A stretch of 64,000 bases of DNA from Oscillospiraceae bacterium. GTDB taxonomy: Bacteria > Bacillota > Clostridia > Oscillospirales > CAG-382. Shown piece by piece: positions 7,904 to 16,546 of the stretch (position 1 is its first letter; every line of letters starts with the position of its first letter). The notes beneath the pieces are model-generated. The model ran no database searches and was not told where the DNA came from. It saw nothing but the letters and a program-made list of their open reading frames with translations. The stretch lies in contig SVRD01000007.1 in NCBI GenBank assembly GCA_015064955.1, positions 47,189 through 111,188 on the forward strand, written 5' to 3'. The translations under genes and the position numbers were made by a program.

Positions 7904-7936
7904 AATCGAGCTTCAATTTTGTATTGAAGCTCGATT
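7904..7936. terminator. Bidirectional terminator between convergent units
   Basis: A 14-bp perfect stem (aatcgagcttcaat with attgaagctcgatt) with A-run on one side and T-run on the other. It lies between the converging 7828 and alr genes and can end transcription from both sides. Confidence 0.85.
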
Positions 7937-7948
7937 GTTTTTTATCGT

Positions 7949-9052
7949 TTATTCGGAAATGTATTCAAGCTTGACGCGGTGCTTTAACGAGCAAAGAATT
8001 TCGTAATTTATCGTTCCGAGCGCGCTTGCGAGCTTGTCGATATCCTCGCTTGTTTCAAATATTACCGCCTCGTCACGTACCGAGCATTCAAAATCGAGCC
8101 CGATATCGACCATACACATATCCATACAGATTTTGCCGACTGTTGCAAAGCTTTTGCCGTTTATTCGTATAAGCTCTTTGCCGGAATATACCCGTGAGAA
8201 TCCGTCGGCATAGCCGATCGCGATAACTGCAACGCGGGTATCCGACTTTGCGCGGTAACCGCACCCGTAGCTTACGCAGTCTCCTGCTTTGAGCGTATGA
8301 ACGGCACAAACACGTGCCGAAAGGCGCATTGCAGGGCGGATATTTTCGTCCTGTATGTTCGCAGAGGGCATAAGACCGTACAGTATGATACCCGCACGCA
8401 CCATATCGAGATGCATTTCGGGGTATCTGATCGTCGCCGCGCTGTTGCAGCAATGGCGGATGCCAACGCTTATATTGCGCGATTCGAGCTCTGAAAGCAG
8501 AGCGCTGAATATTTTGTATTGCCATCTTGTGAATTGCTCGCCATCGCCGTCACTGTCGGCAAAGTGAGTGAATATTCCCTCGATGGATATATTTTCAAGC
8601 GATGCAATACTGCTTATTTCATCCGCGCAGGGAGAAACAAACGCTTCGCTGTGGCAATAGATGCCGAGACGCGACATACCCGTATCTACCTTTATATGCA
8701 CGCGTACACAGCCGTATTTCGAAAGTGCCTTTGCATATTCGAAGCTATCTACTGTCTGGATAAAATCGCCCTCGATAACCTCGTTGATCATTTTGGCGTC
8801 GGTCGGGCCGAGGATAAGAATATTGCCCTTTACACCCGATGCGCGAAGCTCCTGCGCCTCGCTCAAGCAGGCAACGGCAAAGTCCGTGCAGCCGATGCTT
8901 TCGAGCATATTGCTCACAATTCCCGCGCCGTGCCCGTATGCATCTGCCTTGACGACAGCCATAACACGTGCCGAGCCGACAAGCGAACGTATGTAATTGT
9001 AGTTTTGCGCGATGCGATCAAGATTGACCTGCGCCGTTACTCTGTGTTTCAT
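7949..9052 (-). CDS. alr: Alanine racemase
   Basis: 367 aa from the ATG at 9052 (MKHRVTAQVNLD); the track's longer version adds 29 residues unlike the family. PLP enzyme that interconverts L- and D-alanine for peptidoglycan. The PLP lysine is in AVVKADAYGHG (residue 35) and the second catalytic tyrosine lies in VSYGCGY. The RIHIKVDTGMSRLG-type segment (VRVHIKVDTGMSRLG) is present. Its start overlaps the end of the upstream lipoprotein gene by 35 bp, so it is translated from the same mRNA. Confidence 0.93.
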   Translation of the reverse strand: MKHRVTAQVNLDRIAQNYNYIRSLVGSARVMAVVKADAYGHGAGIVSNMLESIGCTDFAVACLSEAQELRASGVKGNILILGPTDAKMINEVIEGDFIQTVDSFEYAKALSKYGCVRVHIKVDTGMSRLGIYCHSEAFVSPCADEISSIASLENISIEGIFTHFADSDGDGEQFTRWQYKIFSALLSELESRNISVGIRHCCNSAATIRYPEMHLDMVRAGIILYGLMPSANIQDENIRPAMRLSARVCAVHTLKAGDCVSYGCGYRAKSDTRVAVIAIGYADGFSRVYSGKELIRINGKSFATVGKICMDMCMVDIGLDFECSVRDEAVIFETSEDIDKLASALGTINYEILCSLKHRVKLEYISE

Positions 9053-9536
9053 ATGGTTCAAACGAGGCGAAGCTGAATTTAAACCGCCGCCCGTTTTCCT
9101 CCGTTCCGATACCGAGAATAGCTTCGGTATCCTTATCATAATACACTATAATCGTCATTTCGTCAATAGTGTACTTTGCTTCTCCGTCGGAATAAATCGC
9201 CTTTTCGTCGCTCTGCGCAAGCAATTTCACAGCCTTTACCAGCGCCTCTTGTGCAGGGAAGGTGCCCTTTTTTACCTCACGCGTGAATATGCCGTCAACA
9301 CTTGCGGTGTGCTTTTCTTCGCTGAAATTCAGCCTTGTCCCAGCAAGAATATGGCCGCTTCCGAAGCTGATCTCGCTGACTGCTTCGGTTATTACCGCAT
9401 CGAACGGTGAATCGCTTCCATCGAGAGCGGCTGTTATTTTCAGCGGCAAAGCAAATTGCTCCTTCGGGTCGGGCTGCGCTTGGCAGGAAGCAAACGGCAA
9501 AAGAATTACGACGAGTAAAAATAATATTTTTTTCAA
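9018..9536 (-). CDS. Putative lipoprotein of unknown function
   Basis: 172 aa. A lipoprotein signal (MKKILFLLVVILLPFASC, lipobox before Cys18) suggests anchoring on the outer face of the membrane. The rest is a soluble domain with alternating beta pattern (VDGIFTREVKKGTF, TIDEMTIIVYYDKDTEAILGIGTEE) that I do not recognise. It lies between nnrD and alr on the same strand, and its 3' end overlaps the alr start. The place next to alr is suggestive of an envelope role, no more. Confidence 0.7.
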   Translation of the reverse strand: MKKILFLLVVILLPFASCQAQPDPKEQFALPLKITAALDGSDSPFDAVITEAVSEISFGSGHILAGTRLNFSEEKHTASVDGIFTREVKKGTFPAQEALVKAVKLLAQSDEKAIYSDGEAKYTIDEMTIIVYYDKDTEAILGIGTEENGRRFKFSFASFEPYETQSNGAGQS

Positions 9537-9565
9537 AGCTTCTCCGTCCTTTCCGGAGAAAAGGC

Positions 9566-10378
9566 TTACCCGAGTATCCTGCCGATCTCCTTTGGCAGAT
9601 CAGACGGCAAAACACCGCTTTTTCCAAGCGTTTTTTCTAAATTATCTCCCGCAAGACCGTGGACGTAAACGGCGATTTTTGCCGCGTCGGCAATTTCATA
9701 TCCCTGGGCAACAAGCGATGCGGTGACGCCTGCCAGAACGTCGCCGCTTCCGCCCTTTGCGAGCGCGCTCGAGCCGCTTGTGTTGATATAAGCATCTCCG
9801 TTGCTTGTCGCAATTACCGTGTTTTTGCCCTTGAGAACGAGAACACAATTATACTTGGTTGCAAATTCAAGCGCGGTTTCTACGCGTGCCGATTGAACAT
9901 AGGAAATACTTTTGCCGATAAGCCTTGCCATTTCGGCGGGGTGAGGAGTCAGTATTTTCGGGCAATCCATTCTCTCCAATACATCAATATGCATAGAAAG
10001 GAAATTTATGCAATCGGCGTCAAGAACTGCGGGAAGTGTACAGTTTGTGAGCACTGCTTCGAGAATATCATCGTAGACTCTGCCGATACCGCAGCCGCAA
10101 AGAAATGCTGTGCTTTTTTCAAAGCTTATATCCGCAATCGGAACAAAGACAGGCTCGAACAGTATTCTGCGTATTTCGGAAAGCGTCGATTCGTTTCCGC
10201 AAAAGCGCATCAAGCCCAATCCGCTTCGCAGTGCCGCGATCGCGGCAAAGCACGCCGCACCTGTCATATTTTCGCTTCCGACGAGTGTTAAAAGCGTTCC
10301 GAAATCGCCCTTGCAGGAGTCTTCCTTGCGGGGACGTATCAGCTTGAGTATATCGTTTGTTATAAATTCACTCTTCAT
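9566..10378 (-). CDS. nnrD: ADP-dependent NAD(P)H-hydrate dehydratase
   Basis: 270 aa from the ATG at 10378 (MKSEFITNDILK), with AAGAAAG upstream; the track's longer start is non-conserved. It repairs hydrated NAD(P)H in a ribokinase-like fold. Seen: GDFGTLLTLVGSENMTGA (about 25-42), LTPHPAEMARL, and KGGSGDVLAGVTASLVAQG with YVHGLAGD near the C-terminus. The epimerase domain NnrE that is often fused in front is missing here. It lies 29 bp upstream of the lipoprotein gene, as part of a run to alr. Confidence 0.9.
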   Translation of the reverse strand: MKSEFITNDILKLIRPRKEDSCKGDFGTLLTLVGSENMTGAACFAAIAALRSGLGLMRFCGNESTLSEIRRILFEPVFVPIADISFEKSTAFLCGCGIGRVYDDILEAVLTNCTLPAVLDADCINFLSMHIDVLERMDCPKILTPHPAEMARLIGKSISYVQSARVETALEFATKYNCVLVLKGKNTVIATSNGDAYINTSGSSALAKGGSGDVLAGVTASLVAQGYEIADAAKIAVYVHGLAGDNLEKTLGKSGVLPSDLPKEIGRILG

Positions 10379-10412
10379 CTTTCTTGACAGTCCTCGGCTC
10401 TTTTTTGCTATT

Positions 10413-11159
10413 TTAGCACGAGAAGCAGGAATTTTCAATAGCCGTTTGCGGAAGCGTAAGTATCCCCGATGAGTATATCGGAATGATTTTGTTGTAAATA
10501 TAATGCTGACCGAAAAGACCGTAGACAACTTCGCCGTGGAAAAACAGCATACGAAGCGAAAATGCACTGTCCAAACACGCACTTTGGGTGTTGCCGCTGT
10601 CGTAGACCGTTACAGTCTGCCTGCCGTCACAAACCGATCCCATCGCATAGCGTTCACTGCCGAAAGCAATAAAATCGGTCAGAAATTCGTTTCTGTGTGC
10701 TTCGCAAAGCAACGAAATGCAGACTCCGCTTGAGTCGAACAAAAAGGCTTTGTCGTTAAACGACGCCGTGATATAACAGCTTCCGCCGATAATCACCGTC
10801 ATGGCATCGGTCAACGCGCCCGTACACGAATTGCAGGATCGTGAGCAAGAACAAGAGCAAGCGCAAGCGCTCGGGCAGAGATCTATATATCCTTGCTCGT
10901 TGAAGCAGGAATCGAGAAAATACATTCTTCTGCCGTTACATTCAGCCAATGCGGTATATCCGTTGCCGCAGGCGTTTTTTCGCAAACGCATATAAGGTCT
11001 TGCCGTCGGGGTGCAGTCGCAAGTGCGGCAGTGCTCCGGGCAGACAGAATATATCGTTCGGTTGATGCCGTCCGTTGCCAGAATGCTTTCGCCGCAAATC
11101 GTTGCCGATAACGCCGCGAGCGAATTGTTCAAGGTAAAGCTTTGGGTTTTGTTTGCCAA
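10413..11159 (-). CDS. Cysteine-rich protein of unknown function
   Basis: 248 aa from a TTG at 11159, chosen because GGAGG sits 9 bp before it while the track's GTG (11168) would touch it. About twenty cysteines cluster between residues 40 and 115, with CPEHCRTCDC and a dense CPSACACSCSCSRSCNSC run. The second half has repeated beta-like segments (KAFLFDSSGVCISLL, QTVTVYDSGNT, YGLFGQHYIYN), reminiscent of a beta-propeller-like protein. There is no signal peptide or membrane helix. Cytoplasmic metal binding or a spore-coat role are both possible; neither is shown. Confidence 0.65.
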   Translation of the reverse strand: MANKTQSFTLNNSLAALSATICGESILATDGINRTIYSVCPEHCRTCDCTPTARPYMRLRKNACGNGYTALAECNGRRMYFLDSCFNEQGYIDLCPSACACSCSCSRSCNSCTGALTDAMTVIIGGSCYITASFNDKAFLFDSSGVCISLLCEAHRNEFLTDFIAFGSERYAMGSVCDGRQTVTVYDSGNTQSACLDSAFSLRMLFFHGEVVYGLFGQHYIYNKIIPIYSSGILTLPQTAIENSCFSC

Positions 11160-11179
11160 AATTATCACCCTCCACTTGA

Positions 11180-11208
11180 ATTATATTCCTATTTGTGCGG
11201 TAATGTAA
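11180..11208 (-). promoter_or_regulatory. Promoter for the cysteine-rich protein unit
   Basis: On the minus strand TTACAT (11203-11208), 17 bp, TATAAT (11180-11185), shortly before the TTG start at 11159. Confidence 0.6.
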
Positions 11209-11219
11209 CAGATATCCTC

Positions 11220-11248
11220 TTGATTTTTTTACTAAGTATAAATATAAT
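11220..11248 (+). promoter_or_regulatory. Promoter for the SGNH lipoprotein
   Basis: TTGATT (11220-11225), 17 bp, TATAAT (11243-11248), 44 bp before the start codon at 11293. Confidence 0.7.
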
Positions 11249-11292
11249 AAAAAAGTGAATAATCTTCAGTACTGACATACGGGGGATTTATT

Positions 11293-12381
11293 ATGAAAAA
11301 CAGCTTGATTTATATACTTTGCGTCTGTATTTGCGTTCTTGCCTTTTGCGCCTGCTCGCAATCGGAGCAGACAAGCGGCTCGCCGCTTGCCGAGAGCGAA
11401 TCTTTTTCTGCCGACGCAAATTCCGATTCATCGGATAAAGCCGCGATGACCGATATTTCGATAGATTTTTCGGAGCCCGAATCGTTTTCCGAGCCCGAAA
11501 CGAGCATTCCGCCGAAATACGGCGAATCGAGCAGAAAAAGCATTGTGGTGCTCGGCGATTCGATCGCGCGGGGATATGGGCTGAAAAATATCGAAAAGGA
11601 GCGCTTTTCCTCGCTTCTTGCCGAATCGCTGAAAGCCGATTACGGAAAGGTGAGCGTTCAAAACTACGGCGTTGACGGTATGACGGGGCGCGAATTGGCA
11701 GAGCTTTTAAAGGAAAGACGGATAAAGGAGCTTTCCAAATGCGACACCGTTATCATCAGCATCGGCGGGAACAATATTTTACAGCATATCACCGACGGCG
11801 AAACACTTTCGGGAATGATAACCGATTTCGACCCCGTCGCGCTGATCGACTATTTCCGCTATCTCAAAACCGAAAATCCCGAGGAAAAAAGCAAGCTTTC
11901 CTATGCGGTCGATGCGGTAGACGTGTTGATCGATTCGATCATCGCCGCGTTTGAGGGCGACGCGTTTGCAAAGCTTATCGAAACAGCGGGGCATGATCTC
12001 CGAAAGGAAATACCCGAAATAATCGGCGAGATAAGAAAGGTGAATAAAACTGCTGACATTTATATCCAGACGGTATACAATCCCTTTAAGGGAGTTGTGG
12101 TCGAGCTTGAGGATATAACCGAAACACCGATAGATCTCGGCATTTACGGTGAAAATGCCGTTTCGGCGCTCAATACGCCGATATTAGAGCTTGCGGACGA
12201 ATACGGATACACCGCCGTTGAGGTCCACAGTCTTTTCGAGGAATACGAAACAGGGCTTACAAACGCTGTTTTTGATCTTTTGACTCTGAATCTCAGCTTT
12301 GACCCTCACCCGAATCTTAGAGGGCATTTGCTGATTGCCGATCTTTATTACAAAATTATGTCGGAGGACAACGATGATTAA
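11293..12381 (+). CDS. SGNH/GDSL-family hydrolase lipoprotein
   Basis: 362 aa. A lipoprotein signal with lipobox LAFCAC (Cys21) precedes a Ser/Glu-rich linker to about residue 75. The SGNH blocks follow: GDSIARGYG (nucleophile Ser, about 87), the glycine of block II in QNYGVDGMTGREL, block III IGGNN (Asn), and block V DPHPN (Asp and His, about 337). The family contains esterases acting on lipids, polysaccharide acetyl groups and similar; the substrate is open. The protein should sit on the outer membrane face. Its stop overlaps the next gene by 8 bp, so both are made together. Confidence 0.85.
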   Translation: MKNSLIYILCVCICVLAFCACSQSEQTSGSPLAESESFSADANSDSSDKAAMTDISIDFSEPESFSEPETSIPPKYGESSRKSIVVLGDSIARGYGLKNIEKERFSSLLAESLKADYGKVSVQNYGVDGMTGRELAELLKERRIKELSKCDTVIISIGGNNILQHITDGETLSGMITDFDPVALIDYFRYLKTENPEEKSKLSYAVDAVDVLIDSIIAAFEGDAFAKLIETAGHDLRKEIPEIIGEIRKVNKTADIYIQTVYNPFKGVVVELEDITETPIDLGIYGENAVSALNTPILELADEYGYTAVEVHSLFEEYETGLTNAVFDLLTLNLSFDPHPNLRGHLLIADLYYKIMSEDNDD

Positions 12382-14494
12382 ACGATTTGCCGCACTTTTT
12401 CTGCTTTGCGTGCTTTTGTGTGCCGCACTGCCTGCTTCGGCGTCCGAAGTCGAGAATCTGGTGCTCGGTCTTGAATATACCGTCGAAACGGGTGAGCCGG
12501 TTACCATGTCGCACCTTAATTTCAGCGAAGCGGGTACCAAGTTCGACCTCGACAACGGTCAGCTGACCGACGGAAAAACCGCGACAAATTCGCCCTCGGC
12601 TGACGGCTGGTATTGCGCGTTCCGCGGTCAAAGCCGTATAATCGGCTTTGATTTGGGAAGCGTTTGCGCGGTGTCGGGGATAGAAGCAGGCTTCCTCCAC
12701 GCGAAAGCCCCCGCTGTTTATGCCCCGAGATACGTAAGAGTTTATATTTCGGAAAACGGAACCGATTATATGACGGTATGCGATCATCTTACGGGATATG
12801 ATCTTACCGATACTGCTGTAAGCCGCAAGGAGCTTTCGCTTGCTTTTGACAATATTTACGCGGCGCGCTACGTTAAGGTGGAGTTTTGTTGCGATATCTT
12901 TGCTTATTGCGATGAAATTCGCGTTTTGGGAAGCAAGGAAACCGACGGAAGCGAAAAAAGCATTACTCCCGACAAAAAACCGACAGAAAAGGGATACTTA
13001 AAATCGCTTGGCGGAAGCAGCAACATAATAAAGCTTTACAACGGATATTATAACCACGACACAAATATCGGGATCCTTTACGAGAATGAGATCCTTCCAT
13101 ACGTAGCATATCTTGACACCAACGGAAACATAGCGGGGAAGATGTTCGATGCTATCGCGCTCGTGCCCTGCCACGGCGATTATCCCTCGGGGGGAAGATT
13201 GGTAAAGACCAACGGAAAGCCCGGCGCGGTGATGAGCGATTGGGAGCTCTATTTTGAATACACCTTCAGAGACGGGCAGGATCTTTATGCGATAAACAAC
13301 GTTGCGGGCAGAGTTAACGAGGCACTCTCGCTGAAGGATAAATATCCTGTATATCTCACGATACCTTATCCCACCGTGTTGAGCGATAAGCCGTTCGGCG
13401 ATATCGACGGTGACGGCGAGGAGGAAAGCTGTCAAACCTTGGAAGAGCGTTTGGCAATAGTCAAATGGTATATCGATAAATGCATCGAAAAGTTTGAGTC
13501 AAAGAACTATGCAAATATCGAGCTTGCCGGCTTTTATTGGCTTCGCGAGGAAGTGAATTACAGCGATTCCGACCACGAGGATATTCTTGTTATCGAGGCT
13601 AACGAGTATATCGAAAAGAAACGACTCGATTCGATCTTCGATCCGTTTTATCTCTCTGTCGGCTTTGACGAATGGGAATATCTCGGCTTTGACGGCGCGG
13701 TAATGCAGCCGAACCTTGCGTTTTCCGACGTATACAGCTATTTCGAAGCGGGAATGCTCGAGGAGTTTGCACAATCGGTATACGATAATAATCTCGGTGT
13801 TGAGATCGAAACAAACGAGCCCTCATTTTTCAGAGGCGACGATTATTTAAAGGCAGGCTTTAATTACGAAAGCTATCTCTATTACGGCAGTAAGACGGGA
13901 TATATGAACAGCCTGAAGACCTATTATCAGGGTGCCGGCCCCGGAAGCTTTTATGATTTCTGCTATGCCGATATCAGCACACCGAAGGGAATATATCTGC
14001 GCAGGCTTTACGATATCACCTATTCGTTCATTCACGGCGTTTATAAAAACCTTGCACCGATCGTCGAAATCGGCGACATCGAGCTTTTGGCGGGCGATAC
14101 TCGCGCTATGGCGGATATTTCGATAACCGATTCCGATTCTTATTGGGGCGATATCGCTGTAAGCTTCCCGACCGAGCCGTCACACGGAAAGGTGACTGTT
14201 GCGGCGAGCAAGAAAACGCTTGTCTACCGTCCCGACGATAATTTTGTCGGCGAGGATTCGTTTACCGTATGCGTGAGCGACGGATTCAATAAATCCGAGG
14301 AAATTACTGTAACTGTTACAGTGAACGAGGCGGAAATATCGGAAATCGAAGCGACCTCGGAGGTAAGCGACGATACATCAAAGCCCGACGTCGAGGAAAA
14401 TCCTGTTCCTGTCTGGCTTATCGCGGTTTTGTGTATTCTCGGCGGCGCGGTGGTATTGACCGCAGTTATAATGATAGTAAAGCGTAAAAAATAA
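12374..14494 (+). CDS. Membrane-anchored DUF4855 surface protein
   Basis: 706 aa from the ATG at 12374, with TCGGAGGA 5 bp ahead. Order: signal peptide (to about residue 23, LPASAS); a discoidin-like region (about 25-190, with YAPRYVRVYISENG and ARYVKVEF); a DUF4855 domain (about 210-550), typified by GFYWLREEVNYSD and LGFDGAVMQPN; a cadherin/VCBS-like Ig module (about 560-655); a Ser/Glu linker; one C-terminal helix and KRKK. DUF4855 is thought to be glycan related, but its activity is not established as far as I know. Coupled translation with the SGNH lipoprotein suggests the two act together on an extracellular polymer. Confidence 0.8.
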   Translation: MIKRFAALFLLCVLLCAALPASASEVENLVLGLEYTVETGEPVTMSHLNFSEAGTKFDLDNGQLTDGKTATNSPSADGWYCAFRGQSRIIGFDLGSVCAVSGIEAGFLHAKAPAVYAPRYVRVYISENGTDYMTVCDHLTGYDLTDTAVSRKELSLAFDNIYAARYVKVEFCCDIFAYCDEIRVLGSKETDGSEKSITPDKKPTEKGYLKSLGGSSNIIKLYNGYYNHDTNIGILYENEILPYVAYLDTNGNIAGKMFDAIALVPCHGDYPSGGRLVKTNGKPGAVMSDWELYFEYTFRDGQDLYAINNVAGRVNEALSLKDKYPVYLTIPYPTVLSDKPFGDIDGDGEEESCQTLEERLAIVKWYIDKCIEKFESKNYANIELAGFYWLREEVNYSDSDHEDILVIEANEYIEKKRLDSIFDPFYLSVGFDEWEYLGFDGAVMQPNLAFSDVYSYFEAGMLEEFAQSVYDNNLGVEIETNEPSFFRGDDYLKAGFNYESYLYYGSKTGYMNSLKTYYQGAGPGSFYDFCYADISTPKGIYLRRLYDITYSFIHGVYKNLAPIVEIGDIELLAGDTRAMADISITDSDSYWGDIAVSFPTEPSHGKVTVAASKKTLVYRPDDNFVGEDSFTVCVSDGFNKSEEITVTVTVNEAEISEIEATSEVSDDTSKPDVEENPVPVWLIAVLCILGGAVVLTAVIMIVKRKK

Positions 14495-14499
14495 TAATA

Positions 14500-14539
14500 A
14501 ACGCTTCTCATAAGCCCTTGCTTCTGAGAAGCGTTTTTG
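14500..14539 (+). terminator. Terminator after the DUF4855 gene
   Basis: aacgcttctca pairs with tgagaagcgtt (11 bp) followed by TTTT, starting 6 bp after the stop codon. Confidence 0.85.
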
Positions 14540-14541
14540 TA

Positions 14542-14928
14542 TTAAGTCAGCCCGAAGCTTATGCCGATGGCGCTGTTTACCTGCTGCATAGTGGTGTCGT
14601 CGAGCTTGCCCATTCGCTCCTTCAGTCTGCGCTTGTCGATCGTGCGTATCTGCTCGAGCAATATCACCGAGTTTTTTGCAAGGCCGCAATCGGTATCGCC
14701 CGAAAGCGAGTGCGCCGCGGTCACCTCGATGTGTGTAGGAAGCTTTGCTTTGCCGGTGCGGCTTGTTATTGCCGCGGCGATAACTGTCGGGCTGTATTTG
14801 TTGCCCATATCGTTTTGTACGATCAGCACGGGGCGTATCCCGCCCTGCTCCGAGCCGACGACAGGACTGAGGTCGGCGTAGTATATGTCGCCTCGGCGGA
14901 TTCCTTCCTCGCCGTTTTGTGTCTTCAA
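14542..14928 (-). CDS. MazF/PemK-type endoribonuclease toxin
   Basis: 128 aa from a TTG at 14928 with AAGGAG 9 bp upstream; the track's extra 30 residues are not family-like. [31 protein letters not shown] is the classic MazF/EndoA N-terminus and [10 protein letters not shown] follows. These toxins cut mRNA at short sites. No antitoxin (a small AbrB or RHH-type ORF) is visible directly upstream in the 130 bp before the next gene, unlike B. subtilis ndoAI-ndoA. It may be an orphan or have an antitoxin elsewhere. Confidence 0.88.
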   Translation of the reverse strand: MKTQNGEEGIRRGDIYYADLSPVVGSEQGGIRPVLIVQNDMGNKYSPTVIAAAITSRTGKAKLPTHIEVTAAHSLSGDTDCGLAKNSVILLEQIRTIDKRRLKERMGKLDDTTMQQVNSAIGISFGLT

Positions 14929-15008
14929 TGTTGAACACTCCTTCTGATGTAAGTATATGTTTACATACAATAGTGTTGCCAACATCGCATTGTTTATATC
15001 ACAAAAAC

Positions 15009-15048
15009 AAAAAATCACCCTGCCGACTTTATGGACGGCGGGGCGATT
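15009..15048 (-). terminator. Terminator of the 15060-16438 unit
   Basis: Minus strand: AATCGCCCCGCCG pairs with CGGCAGGGTGATT (13 positions, two G-U) followed by TTTTGTTTTTG. Confidence 0.8.
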
Positions 15049-15059
15049 GGTTTACATAA

Positions 15060-16112
15060 TCAATTCTCGATTATAGCTTCTTTAATGTATTTGTTGAAGA
15101 AATTCGTTGTTCCCGAGTTTACGTAGTCGAGCTCGATATCGACCATTCCGAGAGGATGGTTTTTATCGACTGTGACCGAGCGTCTTTGCCAGAATCCGAT
15201 ACCGCTCTTGAAGGTGAGAGAGGCGTAACCCTTGCAGTGTCGGTCGATAACCTTCAGATACTCCTCGCAACGCTGCTTCATCGCTTCGCCGCTTTGAATT
15301 CCGCTTATCGTTATTTCACAGCAGATGTTGTTCCAAAGTGCATCGGGCGCTGAGGAGAGTATTGCTTCTCCGCGGCGGTTTACGAATCTGTCGAATGTCA
15401 CAATAAAGCCGTCGTCGGGGAATGCTTCGCGCAAAACACTTGTGATTTCAAGGATATACGGCTCGCATATCTTGCGCTCCATCAATCTTTGAAAGCCGTC
15501 GGCTATAACGTCGTCACCGAGCGTTATCGAGGCGGTTTCGGTGGGGTAAACACTGCTCGATGCATCGACTGTGTAAGCCCCCGTCTGATAGCGGTAGTAA
15601 ATGCTCGAAAACTCGAAATCGCCGAGTGCGGCGTTTTCGGATTCGGGATAGATCGTATTCGTATATTCGGTGATCTTGTTTTTTGCGCCGATTGCCGTTA
15701 TGGGATTGCCGACAAATATTATTCCGAGCGCGAACGACAGTAAAGCACCGGCGGTGATGATCGAGATCCCTTTTGCCTTGCTCTTTTTCAGCGCTTTGAA
15801 GCCGAGATTGAACGCGAGCACGGCAAGTAGACATAATGCGGTGAACATTATTGCGACCGATGTGTCTGCGGTTTCGGTTGTGTTGAAAATAAACACGGTA
15901 ACACCGAACAAAACGCATTTGTACATAAGCTCGAGCTTTAAAAATACACTTGCGGCGCACAGAAGCAACGAAAGCGGAGTCATCGCAATAATTCCGGCAG
16001 AGCGTCTGAAGCAAAGCGCGCAAAGGAACGCCAGAATCGCGGTAAGAACGAGATTTACGGCATATTTCAGGGTTTCGTTATTCTTTTTGCCCTTTGTTTT
16101 GGTGTCGCTCAT
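15060..16112 (-). CDS. Membrane protein of unknown function
   Basis: 350 aa. After a charged start (MSDTKTKGKKNN) there are about five hydrophobic helices up to residue 135. The remaining 215 residues are hydrophilic and probably lie on one side of the membrane, with a cystatin- or Ig-like look that I cannot assign. The start overlaps the RNHCP gene by 4 bp, so the two are co-translated. No close family recognised. Confidence 0.7.
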   Translation of the reverse strand: MSDTKTKGKKNNETLKYAVNLVLTAILAFLCALCFRRSAGIIAMTPLSLLLCAASVFLKLELMYKCVLFGVTVFIFNTTETADTSVAIMFTALCLLAVLAFNLGFKALKKSKAKGISIITAGALLSFALGIIFVGNPITAIGAKNKITEYTNTIYPESENAALGDFEFSSIYYRYQTGAYTVDASSSVYPTETASITLGDDVIADGFQRLMERKICEPYILEITSVLREAFPDDGFIVTFDRFVNRRGEAILSSAPDALWNNICCEITISGIQSGEAMKQRCEEYLKVIDRHCKGYASLTFKSGIGFWQRRSVTVDKNHPLGMVDIELDYVNSGTTNFFNKYIKEAIIEN

Positions 16113-16438
16113 TCATATTCCTCCAGATTGTAGGGGTTGGTAAGCTTAATAAGAAGCGCGGTATCGTCGTCGGATTGCATTTTGTTGTTGCGTTCGGCAC
16201 CGCATTTTGTGCATTTATGGGTGATGATAAAGCCTTTTTTTGAATTCACGGTAACTGCGCTCGGACGCATCATCGCACCGCATTCCGACGCACGATCGCC
16301 GGGGTTTACGTCGACGTGCTTTGAATAAAGGCAATATGGGCAGTGATTGCGTGAGCTGTATCCGAGCGGTGAGACCTCTTTTCCACAATGGCCGCAGATA
16401 AATCCACTATCATTCTTGGTAAAAATTTTGTTTTCCAT
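16109..16438 (-). CDS. RNHCP domain protein
   Basis: 109 aa. The diagnostic segment RNHCPYCLYSKHVDVNPGDR is complete. CGHCG near the start, CPYC and C..C pairs in HKCTKCGAERNNKM suggest two zinc sites. The domain is named for its motif and its function is unknown; a nucleic-acid role is often guessed. It is followed by the membrane protein with a 4-bp overlap. Confidence 0.88.
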   Translation of the reverse strand: MENKIFTKNDSGFICGHCGKEVSPLGYSSRNHCPYCLYSKHVDVNPGDRASECGAMMRPSAVTVNSKKGFIITHKCTKCGAERNNKMQSDDDTALLIKLTNPYNLEEYE

Positions 16439-16546
16439 ATGTAAATTCCGTTAAAGCTGTGTAAATTTTAAAAAAGGGGTTTAAATTTGGATTTTTTTAT
16501 AGTATAATACAAAAACATAAGAAAATCAACTGTAAGTGAGGATAAA

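Noticed and set aside
14378-14938. 186-aa minus-strand ORF over the mazF region
   Set aside because: It is a different frame of the same strand as mazF, crosses the terminator and has no family features.
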